Origin: Gautieria morchelliformis
Taxonomy: Eukaryota; Basidiomycota; Agaricomycetes; Gomphales; Gomphaceae
Length of the DNA: 64,000 bases
Assembly: GCA_015179125.1 (NCBI GenBank)
Contig: WHVA01000017.1
Coordinates: forward strand, 62,001 to 126,000
Direction of reading: 5' to 3'
Shown here: positions 21,879 through 33,640 of the stretch, piece by piece
Layout: every line of letters begins with the position of its first letter
Position numbering within the stretch: position 1 is the first letter of the stretch
Notes under the pieces: model-generated
What the model was told of the DNA's origin: nothing
Databases searched by the model: none
Seen by the model: only the letters and a program-made list of their open reading frames with translations
Made by a program: the position numbers and the translations under genes

Positions 21879-23500
21879 CCCTTGTTACCCCTTTCTACTG
21901 CTTTAACATCCTTACACCAAATGATTTCCTTACTGAGTTCTCAGATTCATCATTGCTCGTGACCTCATGCATGTTTGGGCACCTGTTGTCAACCTCACCA
22001 GGTTGGTTTTTTTCATTGTTCTTTTTTGTACTCTACAAAGATCTAAATATGATTCAATGTCACTGATTATATAGAACATGTCATTGTACCCATGTGCCTT
22101 CTCAACTAAGGAAAAATAAAAAAATTTCCCCAAGATGTGGATATGGCGCATCACATGACATAGGCGCCCGCTTACATAAAGGTGCCAGTTTAAGATGACT
22201 TCTATCTTACTCAGCTCTGTCCACAGAGCCATGGGACCCTTGGAAATTGTTGGTAAGATGCAGGATGTCATGGAGCACCTCAGAGGTAACCTGCTTCACC
22301 CTCGTTTAGTTTCCCCATTATGTATTCAAAGTTTCTACCACATTCCTTCTCATCTTCCCCCACTCTATATCTGATATAAAAAGCCCATAGGTAGTTCATG
22401 TATGCCAGTTGAGTCTGACAAAATAAGGGAAAAAAATTAAGAATCTATCTAGCCTCCAATTTAGCTTCACATTGTTATCTCCTCTAGTCCTAATCTCTGC
22501 TTGAAGTCCAATAACTCTGGTTTGTCCTTGGGGCAAGCCAAGGCCTTCTGCACATCCTGCAGCCTTCTGAGATCCTCCCATCTTAGAAACCCTTCATGAG
22601 TCACAGAAACCTGCCCACCCACTGACCAAAAATACCAGAACAGGAACTGCGGAGGGCATAGCACATAAGAAGCTGAAGTTCCAGATGTCCCAGGACTTCC
22701 AGAAGTCATTGGATGCATTTGGAAGAGCAAACCAAACCATTGCTTAACTCTCAACTGGCAGCCACTCCAGGATATATTCTGGTCATTTGTGACTGATGTT
22801 ATGGGAATCCTGTTCCACTCACATTCCATTTCTGGACCTGCCCCCAGCTTCCAATGTGAAGGAAACCCTTGAGCACCATGATAAGAGGTCACTTTTTTTT
22901 TCCAGCGGCCTTGCTTCCTCAAGGTATAAGGAGGTGTGCACCAGTGGGGAAGGACAGACAGAGGAGACACAGCTGGAGATGTAGATGAAGAGTGGAGGGT
23001 ATGTGCAAGCTGGAGATGGACGATGATCACTAAAGAAACATAACAAGGCAACTGCACAGCACAGGACAAAATGCAGTACACCTCATCAGCCAAGAAGAGC
23101 AAAGGTGGCAAAAAGGACATCCCTTGGAGATGTGATGCAGATGAGAAAAGGTCACCCATATACAGAGGAAAAATGAAAGGAATATAAGACATTTAAAAAG
23201 AGAACAAGAAAAACTAATGATGCAGGAAAAATGGCAAGGTGGGCTCGATATATTGATCAGATACAATAACAATAGCGATCGGGTTAATGTCAACTAATGC
23301 AGGGAGAGCAAAGATGGAGAAAGAGGGCCATATAACAGGCAGAGATTGTGATTGAAAGTGAAAGGGGTGGACAGGTGCAAGAGATTATTGGTGGAACATG
23401 AACAGGATAGTACATATTAATGCAGGGTAATCAAAAATAGGCAAAGACAGGATCATAGGAGTTAAACATGACAGGAACACTCCGTATCCATACCACTCCT
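21879..23500. other. Decayed repetitive DNA
   Basis: Moderately AT-rich sequence to the right of the Gypsy element. The longest open stretch (23192-22467, minus) has no motif I recognise and includes compositionally odd, hydrophobic and Ser/Pro-rich parts. I treat it as remnant transposon or captured sequence. Confidence 0.4.
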
Positions 23501-23770
23501 TGTCGACAACACCCTCCCCTCCTTTCAGTTGGAGTTGGAGAACAACACAGGAAGCAAAGTAGCCCACTTACTACATGGCATCCAGGGTCAGGGAGGTTTC
23601 AGGAAGGCCAGGGGAGGGCAGGGTCACTGGTGAGTACTGAGTGATGGCCCTGGCTGCGGTTGAGTGTAGTATATTATGGGCTCACAGGCAGCAGGAAATC
23701 CTTAGACTTTTATATTAGGGTTTCCCCTCTGCTAGGTGAGATTCCCTTTATGTTCTATATCACAGATGTA
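23500..23770 (+). repeat. Dispersed repeat family, copy A
   Basis: Shares ordered blocks with the other copies: AACA(A)C...GAAGC(A/G)AAGT, a GGTCAGGG/GGGCAGGGTC block, GAGTACTGAG(T/C)GATGGCCCTGGCTG, GGCAGCAGG...TCCTTAGA, then TTTCCCCTCTG...AGGTGAGATTCCCTTT. Plus orientation. Confidence 0.65.
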
Positions 23771-23879
23771 GTCCCAAACAGTCAGATTAAATGTTCACAT
23801 CATCGAATCCATCCCATGCTCGGCATTGTTGAGAACAGCCAACTGCCCAAATAGGCACAGATGTATCATCAGGGATATT

Positions 23880-24074
23880 CTATTCATACTCCTTGGAGGT
23901 GGGATCACCAGGATAAGCTGTGAGGGAGATGACCTCCATTAAAATTTTAGAGGATGGTGAGGCCTGATGGTGGGGCAAAGATACAGCCAACAATGTGAGC
24001 AGTGGTGTTATCTGACAGGCCATTTTCACCTGATGGGCTGTAAAGGTGAATATCCACGGGTAGAGTTGTATCAC
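23880..24074 (-). pseudogene. Coding remnant sharing a motif with the remnant at about 29.4 kb
   Basis: The minus-strand translation contains KILMEVISLTAYPGDPTSKEYE, nearly the same as a plus-strand segment at about 29430-29500. I do not recognise the protein. Preservation of amino acids with silent differences between copies suggests a once-functional exon carried by a repeat family. Confidence 0.35.
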
Positions 24075-25234
24075 TCAAACCTTGCATGACATGACATAGT
24101 CACAATTAACTTTGGCAAACAACGAATACGGCTGTTATTGTGAAAGTCCACAAAGCTTGATCTCACCCAGTTTGAGCATGGGACTTCATGGACACAGCCA
24201 AACAAAAAGTTGTGAAATCAAAACTGTCAACCATCCATTATAACTTATATAATGGCTCTGCAACCCAACATGCAAATCTTGAATGAAGCATTTAGAACCC
24301 CTGCCATAGAGATTGAAAAGTTCCCCTGATGGCTCCCGAGCTTGGCCCAAGAGATCACAGGACGAGGTGTTGGGCATGAGGTTAGACTGGGGTGAAAAGT
24401 TCGGGAAATCAGGGAACTGGTTCTGGAACCTTGTTTTACAACTTAACACGGATGTGCAGAACATTTCTATACATGAAGTTTAGGTACACACACAAAAAGG
24501 GCAATAATACAGGTCAAATATCCCGGCCATCAACCAAGGCTATACAATCCTAGATTGGTTGGATGAAGTAGTCTGTCGATGACCACCTTGAAGGCAGATG
24601 TTGGCAGTCAAGGTGACAGTGGACATAGCAGTGATGCAATGAACAGAAGGGATGTTCAAAAACTTATATGTAAATTCACATGCATTGTAAGAAAGGAGGA
24701 GACAGGGAGAGGAACAAAAATGTGCACCTGTGACAACAGGAAACCACATCAAAGACACTGTTTCCCTGCATTTGTGACACATTCCTTTCTTTGCCACTGC
24801 AAATCATGCCTAAGTGAAGCACTCCCACCCTCTCGCACACTGTTCAGCTTTCCTGCTTCTCTTCCCTTCCTGAGTCGGGTTGACCCTGAGACCTCCACCT
24901 CCCCCCTCCCACACAGCATCTACTTCTGTCCAAGTCCTCCACATCCGCCTTCCCTCGCAGAATGCCACGATCATCTACCTCTCCCTCTGCCTCTTGCCAT
25001 TACCTCTCCCACACACTCCACATCGGGCTCTTCCATCCACTCGGCATACCCAAGTCAGTATTTTATACCTACCCAAAAACCACACACCTCCACAAGACAT
25101 TATCGCACGTCCATCTCCACCTCCATGCGGTATCAGTACATGCAATCACAATTCTCAACCCTCGACCCTCACTCAACCTGTGCCTTCCGATTCAAGGCAG
25201 ACACATGCAAGACAGTAGGAGACCGGAAAACCAA

Positions 25235-25870
25235 TGGAAGATTGCAACCCTGCAATTTCTTATGTATGTATGCACTTTCGATTTCCCCTCTGTCAGCTCA
25301 TGTGATATGATCTCCACAACTAGCAAGGGTTACCCTTGCAATTACAGGTCAGAAGGCTCATCCACTGCCTCTGCCAGAAATTGTAGATGGGGAGGAGCAT
25401 TATGTCATGGAACAGATCCTGGACAGCCAATTTGCAAGGGGCCACCTCCAGTTCTCCATGAAATAGGAAGGGTACAGGTATGAAGAGAATTCGTGGGTCC
25501 CAGTGCAAGATGTCTCTGCTCTGGACAAACTCCATGAATTCTATAGGACACACCCCAGTGCCCCATGTCAGATCCATTCAGTTGCCTTCCTATCCTTTGT
25601 ATCCCATGATTCATGGATGTAGAGGGGGTTGGGGGGGTGAGGTCAGGGGATGCCCCTGTTCTGCTTGCTTTGCTTCCATTTCCACTTCCACCGACTCCAC
25701 ATTCTTCTCCACCTCCACTCACACTTCCACTTTTTGAACAACATCAGAAGTGAAGCAGTTCATGTAGCATGGGGCATCTAGGCTCGCTCAGGGGTTGGGG
25801 AGGGAAGGGACACTGGTGAGTACCGCATGATGGCCCTGGCTGTGGTAGAGTGTATTAAAAGGGAGTGTAA
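25235..25870 (+). repeat. Dispersed repeat family, copy B (two partial segments)
   Basis: The segment at about 25245-25350 matches the TTATGTAT...GATTTCCCCTCTGTCAGCTCA...ACAACTAG...GGGTT(A/G)CCCTT block. The segment at about 25690-25870 matches the CTTCCACTTT...CAGAAGTGAAGC...GATGGCCCTGGCTGTGG block. The order is permuted relative to copy D, so rearrangement or separate insertions occurred. Confidence 0.6.
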
Positions 25871-26754
25871 GAGGATGGCCATGGAATGTGGGACTGTGGG
25901 GAAAGCATGGGAAGGGAGGCTATACATACCCAGTAGCAAATTAAGACATGTAGCAATTGGCTACTAGGTGGGTATATGCACATACTGGGCAGAATATATG
26001 GGGCCATATAGACGTGTGTCACCGAGAAGGTGTCTCTTGGTAGAACGCTAATGAAACTAATCAGCACACATTTTGGTCATCATTGACCTCATGAAAGACT
26101 GTATCGAGGTCTATAAATTCAGTAAGGAAGTAATACATGCATCCAGCGACAGAGAGAGGCTTCTGGGGATTGGAGCTGCTCCATTCAGCATTGCATTCTG
26201 TTAGGGACCTGCATAGATGAGCCTCCTAATCAGAGCCTGGACAGGCTTCTCGTCTGGGGGCTTTGAACAACGTTATCAATAAGTGCCATGAAGAGATGCA
26301 GCATATCCTGCTGCCGAAGCAGCACGGTGAGATGGAGATGGATCTCAAGGCAACCCCTGATTCCACAGTTGAGGGGGTGATGGATTGCAGGATGGATCAC
26401 TTGACAACCAGCCTTGAATGAAGAGGGATCTGGCAGGCAGTCACATGGCCGTTTAAAGTGGCCGAAGTCAACACTTTAGAACAACCCACCACCTCCCATA
26501 CTTTTCCCTTGTCTCTGCTTCATACAGCAGAGTCATACAGCAGATTCATACAGCAGATTCATACAGCCCCTCTGGCAGAGCTTATCCAGTAACTGAAATG
26601 TCTGACCTCTTGCGCTGTAGCAGCAATTTGAAGCACCTTTCTCACAGGCTTTGCAAAACAGATGCTAGTCATCACAGCACTGTGCACCATGCCCGTTGCT
26701 AAACACATGTGAGATGTCCTCAGGTATTCCAAAGTTTCTGGGCTACATTGTTAA

Positions 26755-26895
26755 ATGTCTAGATAACTCGGTCATAATTGCATGCTGTAAGGGCAACCCT
26801 CACACGTTGCAGAGATCATACAGTCACCTGAGCTGACACAGGGGAAATCCAAAGTAAATACATAAATAAGGAAATATACAATAGGAGGGAATCCT
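26755..26895 (-). repeat. Dispersed repeat family, inverted partial copy
   Basis: Reverse-complement match to the GGATTTCCCC...GAGGGTTGCCCTTACAG block. It is closely similar to the segment starting at about 33258 (both begin CTAGATAACTCG on the plus strand and contain TGTAAGGGCAACCCTCACAC). Confidence 0.65.
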
Positions 26896-27169
26896 TTGAA
26901 CGATGGTCAGTTTCTAGTGCACTAAGTAGTTAAAATATGTGCAATTGTCAGCAGCATCATTTTGGTGCTAACAAAATGAACACTTTCGGAGTGGGTGATT
27001 GAGTCGTGTTGTGATCCCTGAAATTATGACCCACCAAATATCCAACCTGATTTGAGAAATGTTTTGTCTGGAACCTCCACAAATATACACCCTCCCAGTC
27101 ATTACAGAATTGTGTGTTATTCTCAAAGTTAGTTCCACCCCTCTTTTCTGATTCCGATTCCGTATGCCC

Positions 27170-28880
27170 CACTAGGTTTCCACTCCACTTCCACACTTCT
27201 ACTCTCAGAGCAACACCAGAAGTGAAGCAGCCTGCTTAGTACACTATCCAATGAGGCAGTTCACCATTTCTTATTCAGATGCCCCACCTACAAAAAACAG
27301 TGGAAGGAGCTGGAGAGTCACTGCGGAAAGCCACAAAGGCGGTCAACACACTGTCAGCCAAACCAAAGGCAATGATGCCACTATTCAGATACATCAGCGA
27401 CACGAGGAGGTTCAAAGATATGTACAGGGATTTGAATGTCAGTGCCAGAGAGAGACAGTGAGCAGTGGAGGGAGAAAGGATAGGGAATAAACCATGCAAG
27501 AAGCGCAACTACCCCTCACCGCCAGAGGCACAGAAAGGCCCAGGGCATCGCCCATGGAGCAGAACCGGAGACCAAGAAAGAAAGACTAGACAGAAACAAT
27601 GTTGACCGGGTATTTGTAGATGCATCATACATAGGGCCTTGACCCAAAAGATGATAACTTGGAATAAAAAAAAAAACATGGTATCCAGGGACAACGAGGT
27701 TTTTGGAAGGTCAGGTGAGGGCTTTTATGATTAAAATGTTAGATTGGTGCCTTTAACAAATAATTCCTATCACTCAGCGGTTGGGACCGCTATATCTGTC
27801 CCTTTCCTGTATGCTGACTAAGCCTCCCGAGGCGCGTCCGGCTCTGATGGATGAAGGTCACGTGACTGTGTCGACAAGAGAATGGTCTCAATCTAGAGGA
27901 TAACTATATCAAAAGGCTTCGCTTTTGAGCTAGTCTAGAGTAAACAATAATCGTGAACTCTCAACGAAGAATTGGAGTAAACTATCGAGATTTAAGTTCT
28001 GTAGCTATCAAACAAGACTACAGTAACTTCAGGGGGTGAAACAGTTGATTCTGGATGATTGATTCATACATTTGTAGTAGCTACTTATACTATACTAGTG
28101 GTAACTACTAGTGTTCGAGATAGTGAGTCAATGGGTCGAAAAACTATGTGTAACTAGAGGGGTGACTACTTATAGTCATAAAATCATGGGAGTGATGGGA
28201 TAGTATCAGGGGTGTTAAGCTTTGGAATAGAGTCTTGTACCTATTATACAAAGCCCCTGTCTACATGGTGTCAAGATAATAGTCAGCTGGTCATGTCATG
28301 GAGCTCAATAGAAAATAGAAATTAAATCCCTCCTGCCTAGCATAAATGCTAGTCTTGGTGATGGGGCCGCTGTCTCTGTGCCTCTTCTGTGGGGCAGCTG
28401 ATTGAGCACACGTACTTGGAATGACATTCTGTAGTCATTCCACGATGTCTGGTGCTCCTGCGCAGTCTATGCTCCTCTGCAGCATTTGGTGCCCGCACCT
28501 CCTCGGTGCCTGTGGCCTGGCACCTGTCGACATCATGGCCAATGCCATCAGTCGATAGGCACGCTGTCTCTGATCGGCCGCATGTGGTCGATGCCCGTGT
28601 CCCTGTATCTTATCTGATCTATAGATAAGATAGCTGTTCCTGATGTCATGTGTCTGTCGTCTGTGTGTCGATGTCTGTCATGAGTGTCGTTCCTATCTTT
28701 TTAGTCATTTTTTCTTTTTCTTTTATTAGTTTCTTTGTATACATAGATGACTCAAAATAGAATAGTTGTGTATATCACAACAAGGGCAGGGTCGCTGGTG
28801 TTTTTTGTTTTTCCTTTTTTTTTTGTCGCGATTTTATTCAACCTCAGTGTCAGGTGACATCCCTTCACTTCTGGAAGCAC
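27170..28880. other. Repeat-rich stretch with a partial family copy and a hairpin
   Basis: A short family segment lies at about 27170-27250 (CCACTTCCACACTTCTACT...CAGAAGTGAAGCAG). A perfect 10-bp stem, TATCTTATCT with its complement and a 7-nt loop, is at 28606-28632. Two loosely similar blocks (GG(A/G)CCGCT...CTGT...TTCCTGT) occur near 27783 and 28371. Near 28272 a TGGTGTCAAGAT-like sequence resembles a tRNA-primed binding site, but no matching LTR pair was found. No gene supported. Confidence 0.35.
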
Positions 28881-29240
28881 TTCTGCCAGTTCCACTTCCT
28901 CCTCCACTCCCACTCCACTTCCACACTTCCACTTTCAGAACAATGTCAGAAGCGAAGTGGCTCACTTAGTACGTGACATACAGGCTTGGTCAAGGGTTGG
29001 GGAGGCTAGGGATGGGCAGGGTCCCTGGGGAGTACTGAGCGATGGCCCTGGCTGTGGTCAAGGGTGGTATAATACAGGCTCTCTGGCAGCAGGGATCCTT
29101 AGAGTTTTCTCTTTGAATTTCCCCTCTGTCAGGTGAGATTCCCTTTTTGTATGTTTCCTTATGTATACACTTTGGATTTCTCATCTGTCAGCTCAGTGTG
29201 ATCTTCACAACTAGTGAGGGTTGCCCTTACAGTCACCTTG
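28880..29240 (+). repeat. Dispersed repeat family, copy D (most complete)
   Basis: Carries all blocks in order: Pyr-rich CACTTCCACACTTCCACTTTCAG, AATGTCAGAAGCGAAGTGGC, GGTTGGGGAGGC, GAGTACTGAGCGATGGCCCTGG, GGCAGCAGGGATCCTTAGAG, GTGAGATTCCCTTTTTGTATG and GAGGGTTGCCCTTACAG. This defines a unit of about 350 bp. Confidence 0.65.
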
Positions 29241-29371
29241 ACCACCAACATCTGTCTTCCTAGTGGTTGTTGCCACTTATTATTGTTTCTATGAAACTAT
29301 CATGCAAGGTCTGAGTAATACAACTTTACCTATGGATATACCTTTACAGTCTGCCAGGTGAGAATATCCTG

Positions 29372-29575
29372 TTGGATGACACTGTTGCTCTTGTTGCTGG
29401 CCACATCTTTGCCCCACCTTCCTGTAAAATGTTAATGGATGTTGTCTCCCTCACAGCTTATCCTGGTGATCCCACCTCCAAGGCATATGAAGAGAATATC
29501 CCTGAAGATAAATCCATGGTATTTTGGCAGTTGGCACTGTTCTCAACAACACTGAGTATAGGGTGGATTCGATGA
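29372..29575 (+). pseudogene. Coding remnant paired with the one at about 23.9 kb
   Basis: The plus-strand translation carries KMLMDVVSLTAYPGDPTSKAYE. No trusted start, since the open stretch begins inside a repeat. Unknown family. It lies about 130 bp downstream of copy D, whereas the partner at 23.9 kb lies downstream of copy A in the opposite reading direction. Confidence 0.35.
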
Positions 29576-30480
29576 CATGAATATTTAATCTGGCTGTTTC
29601 GGACTACATCTGTGATGTACAACATGAGGGGAATCTCACATAGCAGAGATGGATTTACTTGATAAAGACATAATGAATGAGATGGACAAAGGGATGGAGG
29701 ACCTGACTGAGTATTTTCACTGACATAGCCTAGATGACAATGGATGCCATAAGTATGTCCTGCAAATAAAAATTGATCACATTGAGTGACTCCAGGTTTA
29801 CCTTCAGGTCTCAATCCTGATTTATGGAAGAATACCACCCTTCCATCTGGTCCAAAGTTCAACCATGAAGGTATTTAGTATTTTTTTCTATAGCTATATA
29901 ATTCCGAATAAGCTATAGAACCTCTACTGCAATTACCATCTCCAGCACACAAGATTGCAAAGCTACTATCTCAAAGCCTTATGTCAAGTTGGCCTATGAC
30001 TGATGAGGAAGCTTACTGTAAGCCCATCACACCACATGCATTTTATCATTCACTTTTTATACTTTTTCCGTGGAGCCACAAGGTCGAGTCAGGCAAGTCT
30101 CTCCATTTCTTAAAAGTCTTCCCATGAACAAACCACAAGCCAGTCCCTGGGTGTCCCTTCTTTAGTGCACTCATATGGCTTGACGACAAGTAAATGAACA
30201 GTGTAATACTGGCATAGTAAGATCTATTCATATAGTAATTATAAACCCTTACTCATTCTCTGTCTGTATAGCATAATGGACCAGCCAACCTCGATGAGGG
30301 AAAGGGAGAGGCGGGCGTTTCAGGCATTGGGAGTGGGAAATAAGGGTGGATGGGATGGCGGAAGTGCCTGATGCTAAACTGTGGTAGTCACGTGACAACC
30401 AAACACCCACAAAGCGGCGTGGGTCTGATGCTAAGTAGTCTCTACCCTTCCAGCCCTGTGCTGCGAGCATGTTGGCATCC

Positions 30481-31302
30481 TCACTGGCCACAGCACAACA
30501 ACTGCACCACCATGTATGTTATATATATAGCGTAATTTTCATGGTATAACAAGCCTCGCCTGCGCTTCGCTTCGGCGAGTCTTTTGGAAAAGAGGCCTTG
30601 ACGACTTGTCAGACGATTACTGATGTCAGGGTGGAACATACACCTGACAATACGCACCAACAGAAACGGGGAATGAAAGTATCGGTCTTCACACTCGAAG
30701 CACTCCAATTCATCTGCGAGTAGACCAACAGTGTATCCCATGAGAGGAATGTGCAGAACAATGTACACGATGTATTGGAAATAGTTGAAGAAAGGATGAG
30801 TAAGAAACCCAGCCATGAATGCAGGAAGGATCCCTCCTGTGAAAACGACAGGGTCTGGAGATGACTCGAAATGGGTAAACATAACAGAGGCGTTGACGAC
30901 TTGTCAGACGATCGCCGATGTCAAGGGAAGACTATACACATACACTGACACTCTGAGGGTAGGAGGCAAGAAACAGCAAAGGACACGGCAGCGTGATCAG
31001 ACCTGAGGGTCACGCGTTAACAAATCACGACGACTGGAAAATATGGGAGAGGAACATAACTGTCAGATGGGATTAATGGTGTCAGTGGATCCCATGAGAG
31101 GAACGCACAGGTCAATGTACGTGACAAATCGGAAAAAAACACAAAGAAAGGATGTGTAAGAAGCCCCATGATAGAAGACAGAATCTGTAGATATCACAGG
31201 ACAAAACAGGAAAAGGAAACAACGGAGACCCCAGGTTTGTGAAGGTGAGACACGATACGAAAAGACTGCTAAAGATATCGACGTTGTGAAACAATATAAC
31301 AC
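30481..31302 (-). pseudogene. Decayed hydrophobic coding fragments of unknown origin
   Basis: Two minus-strand open segments (30882-30481 and 31302-31063) share a similar arrangement: a PVVFTGG- or PVISTDS-type start, an aromatic hydrophobic stretch, then (H/C)(I/V)PLMG. They look like diverged duplicates of a short membrane-spanning exon. A 20-bp motif, TTGACGACTTGTCAGACGAT, is repeated at 30598 and 30892 with about 294 bp spacing, matching a duplication of this block. No full gene can be rebuilt. Confidence 0.35.
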
Positions 31303-31309
31303 CGACAGC

Positions 31310-32200
31310 CATTGGAAGCCGTGAAACGATCAAGACACAGGTCATATGGTACCAAAACACGGATAAAGATATGCTGCAAACATGTATAGGTCGATTCAGG
31401 TTCAACTCTGGACATGCAATGCATTAGACTCACCAGTGGGAATGACATCATAAGCCCAGGTACTATGCAACAAATGACGAAAGATGATCCAGAAGTATCA
31501 AGAAGGATGTATGTCTCGGAACACGTAAAGTCCGAGACACTGCATGACATGGGCACATAAGCGGTGACAACGACAGGCAATGATACGAATGTTTAAACAC
31601 ATACTGCACGTTCTGAGACGTGGTCATATGGGAGTCTGTGAGAGGTGTTCTGTAAATCGTTTGACATATGGTAAGCATACTTTACTGAACCACTGACTCG
31701 CCCAAGCCCTCCATATATCAACGCCAAGAACAGTCCGTGGTAGGTGAGTGATGTTGCCGCTTTTCACCACTGTGATTCCTGAGAAAATTTGCGCTGCTTC
31801 TGAAATGGGCCTCCGAGTCACGTGCATCATGGTCGGTGGATCTTCACTGAGTCGAGCACCTCCCACCACTGATCTATTTCCCAGTCACACTTCAAAGCAC
31901 ACACAACTCCAAGGTAATCCCCTCCTACCACGGATCACTCTCCCAGTCACGCTTCAAAGCACATATGACTCCAAGGGAATTCTCTCCTACTGTTATCCCC
32001 TCTTCCACTGCCCCAGAAGCGGCTCCAGTGTCTTCTCCGTCAATATTTACGCCCAGCCGCATCCTATCTGCATCACCACGTGCTCCGTACCAGATGTCGC
32101 GTGCCCCGAGAATGCATCGGTGTCCTTCGTGGGGTTCATCCTCCAGCCCCGAGGATGCGCTACCACGAGCACCTCGTGTGCTTCTCGATACAATGAAATC
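31310..32200. other. Degenerate sequence between coding remnants
   Basis: No gene or clear element is supported here. Short open stretches exist on both strands but show no family motifs. Confidence 0.4.
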
Positions 32201-32204
32201 ACCT

Positions 32205-32345
32205 CAGCCAGGTGCTCGACCCAGCGTGCACACCTTGCAGTCCAGAATCCCAATCACCCCCGGCACAGTCAGATGAAACACCATATCGTCCTGCTTGTAG
32301 TCTCCGTGGACAATCCGGACCCCGGTCCACCACTTCTACGGGAGG
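32205..32345 (-). pseudogene. Fragment of an APH-family phosphotransferase
   Basis: On the minus strand the translation reads RIVHGDYKQDDMVFHL, then GVIGILDCKVCTLG. The family signature is HGDxxxxNxxF followed by GVIDWE-type catalytic and metal-binding residues, as in the aminoglycoside/acyl-CoA dehydrogenase-linked phosphotransferases (ACAD10/11-type). Here the expected Asn is Asp and the expected Trp-Glu is Cys-Lys, so the fragment is inactive. Flanking frames are broken. Probably a captured gene piece. Confidence 0.5.
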
Positions 32346-32349
32346 TTGT

Positions 32350-33240
32350 AATGGTGTCGATGAGCATGTCTTACTGAGCGAGTGTTAGTTGCAATCAAAG
32401 AAACACAAACAAAAAAGAAAACGGGAGGTTGACCGGCATGTGACATAACAGGTAAGCTGCAACAATGACAGAGAGTGAGACAAACGGACCCATGACACCA
32501 GTCTTGTGACCTATGGCGACACACTCATCAATGGTCACGAGAAAAAGAAACAAATAAGAGACGATAAGCATGTAAGGGGTGACGACAGAATCATAGCAAG
32601 AAGAAAAAGTAAGACAAATGAATGGTGATGTGGCTCAAAAGCGACAACGGCTCAACAAAAGAAAAATCGTTCAATAGGACATCGACCCCAACCGGTGACG
32701 TCGCAAGCATGGAGCTATAAACACATGGAAAGAAAGATGGGTGCGATATGAATGTTTGACCAGCAAAAAATAAAGAACCAACAGTGAGACAAATGGAGAC
32801 ATGGCCCAAAAAGGCTGAGAAAGCCGAGTCAAACAGGGGCAAAGGGACGCAAACTTTCACACGTCATATGCTTAATAGAAGAGTAATCCTTACTTTATAA
32901 CAGGTACAAGTTTACCTGGATGAGGGAAAAGCCAGCATACATGATATTTACCTCTTGGCTTACATCATGGGTAGCTGCCACTGCCAATGATCAGCCTCCA
33001 TCCCCACCCCCAGTGTTGAACAGTCAGACCGCCCTGCAGGCTGTCACTAACATGCATGACACTTCCATCTCCTTTGCCCCACTGTTTTCAGCACTATTGC
33101 CAGGTGCGGACTCTGGCAGGTCAGCCTCTCCATCAGCGTGATGTTCCACCATGCCCACCTTTGTCGCTCAGCTACATCCCTATACCTGCACCTATGCCAG
33201 TGGTCTCTATCAGTATAAGCAACTCACCTGGAGTTGTTGT
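32350..33240. other. No gene seen; repeat-like
   Basis: AT-rich sequence with many short hydrophobic open stretches lacking motifs. Similar phrases (GTGAGACAAA(T/C)GGA) occur at about 32475 and 32785. Nothing else is supportable. Confidence 0.4.
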
Positions 33241-33244
33241 CACT

Positions 33245-33640
33245 ACAGCTGGGTAAATGCCTAGATAACTCGATCATAAGTGGATGCTGTAAGGGCAACC
33301 CTCACACATCACAGAGATCATACAGTCACACAAGCTGACAAAGGGGAAATCCAAGGTAAATACATAAATGAGTGAACATACAATAGGAGGGAATCTCACC
33401 TGACAGAGGGGAAATCCAAAGGGAGAAGTCCAATGATCCCCACTGCCAGTGAGCCCATAATATACCATCCTCGACTGTAGCCAGGGCGATCGCTCAGTAC
33501 TCACCAGTGACCTGCCCTCCCCTGCCCTCCCCAACCCCTGACCAACCCTGGATGCCATGTACTATGCAAGCTACTTCACTTCTGACGTTGTTCCAAAAGC
33601 GGAAGTGTGGAAGCAGAGCAGAGTAGGCGGAAGTGCTTCT
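33245..33640 (-). repeat. Dispersed repeat family, copy E (inverted, near full length)
   Basis: Reverse complement of copy D, with the blocks in the reverse order: CTGTAAGGGCAACCCTCACAC, GGGAATCTCACCTGACAGAGGGG, CCAGGGCGATCGCTCAGTACTC, CCCTCCCCAACCCCTGACCAA and CACTTCTGACGTTG. It confirms unit order and extent. Confidence 0.65.

Noticed and set aside
24579..25483. Long plus-strand frames
   Set aside because: The Ser/Pro/His-rich translation comes from a pyrimidine-rich tract and overlaps dispersed repeat blocks.
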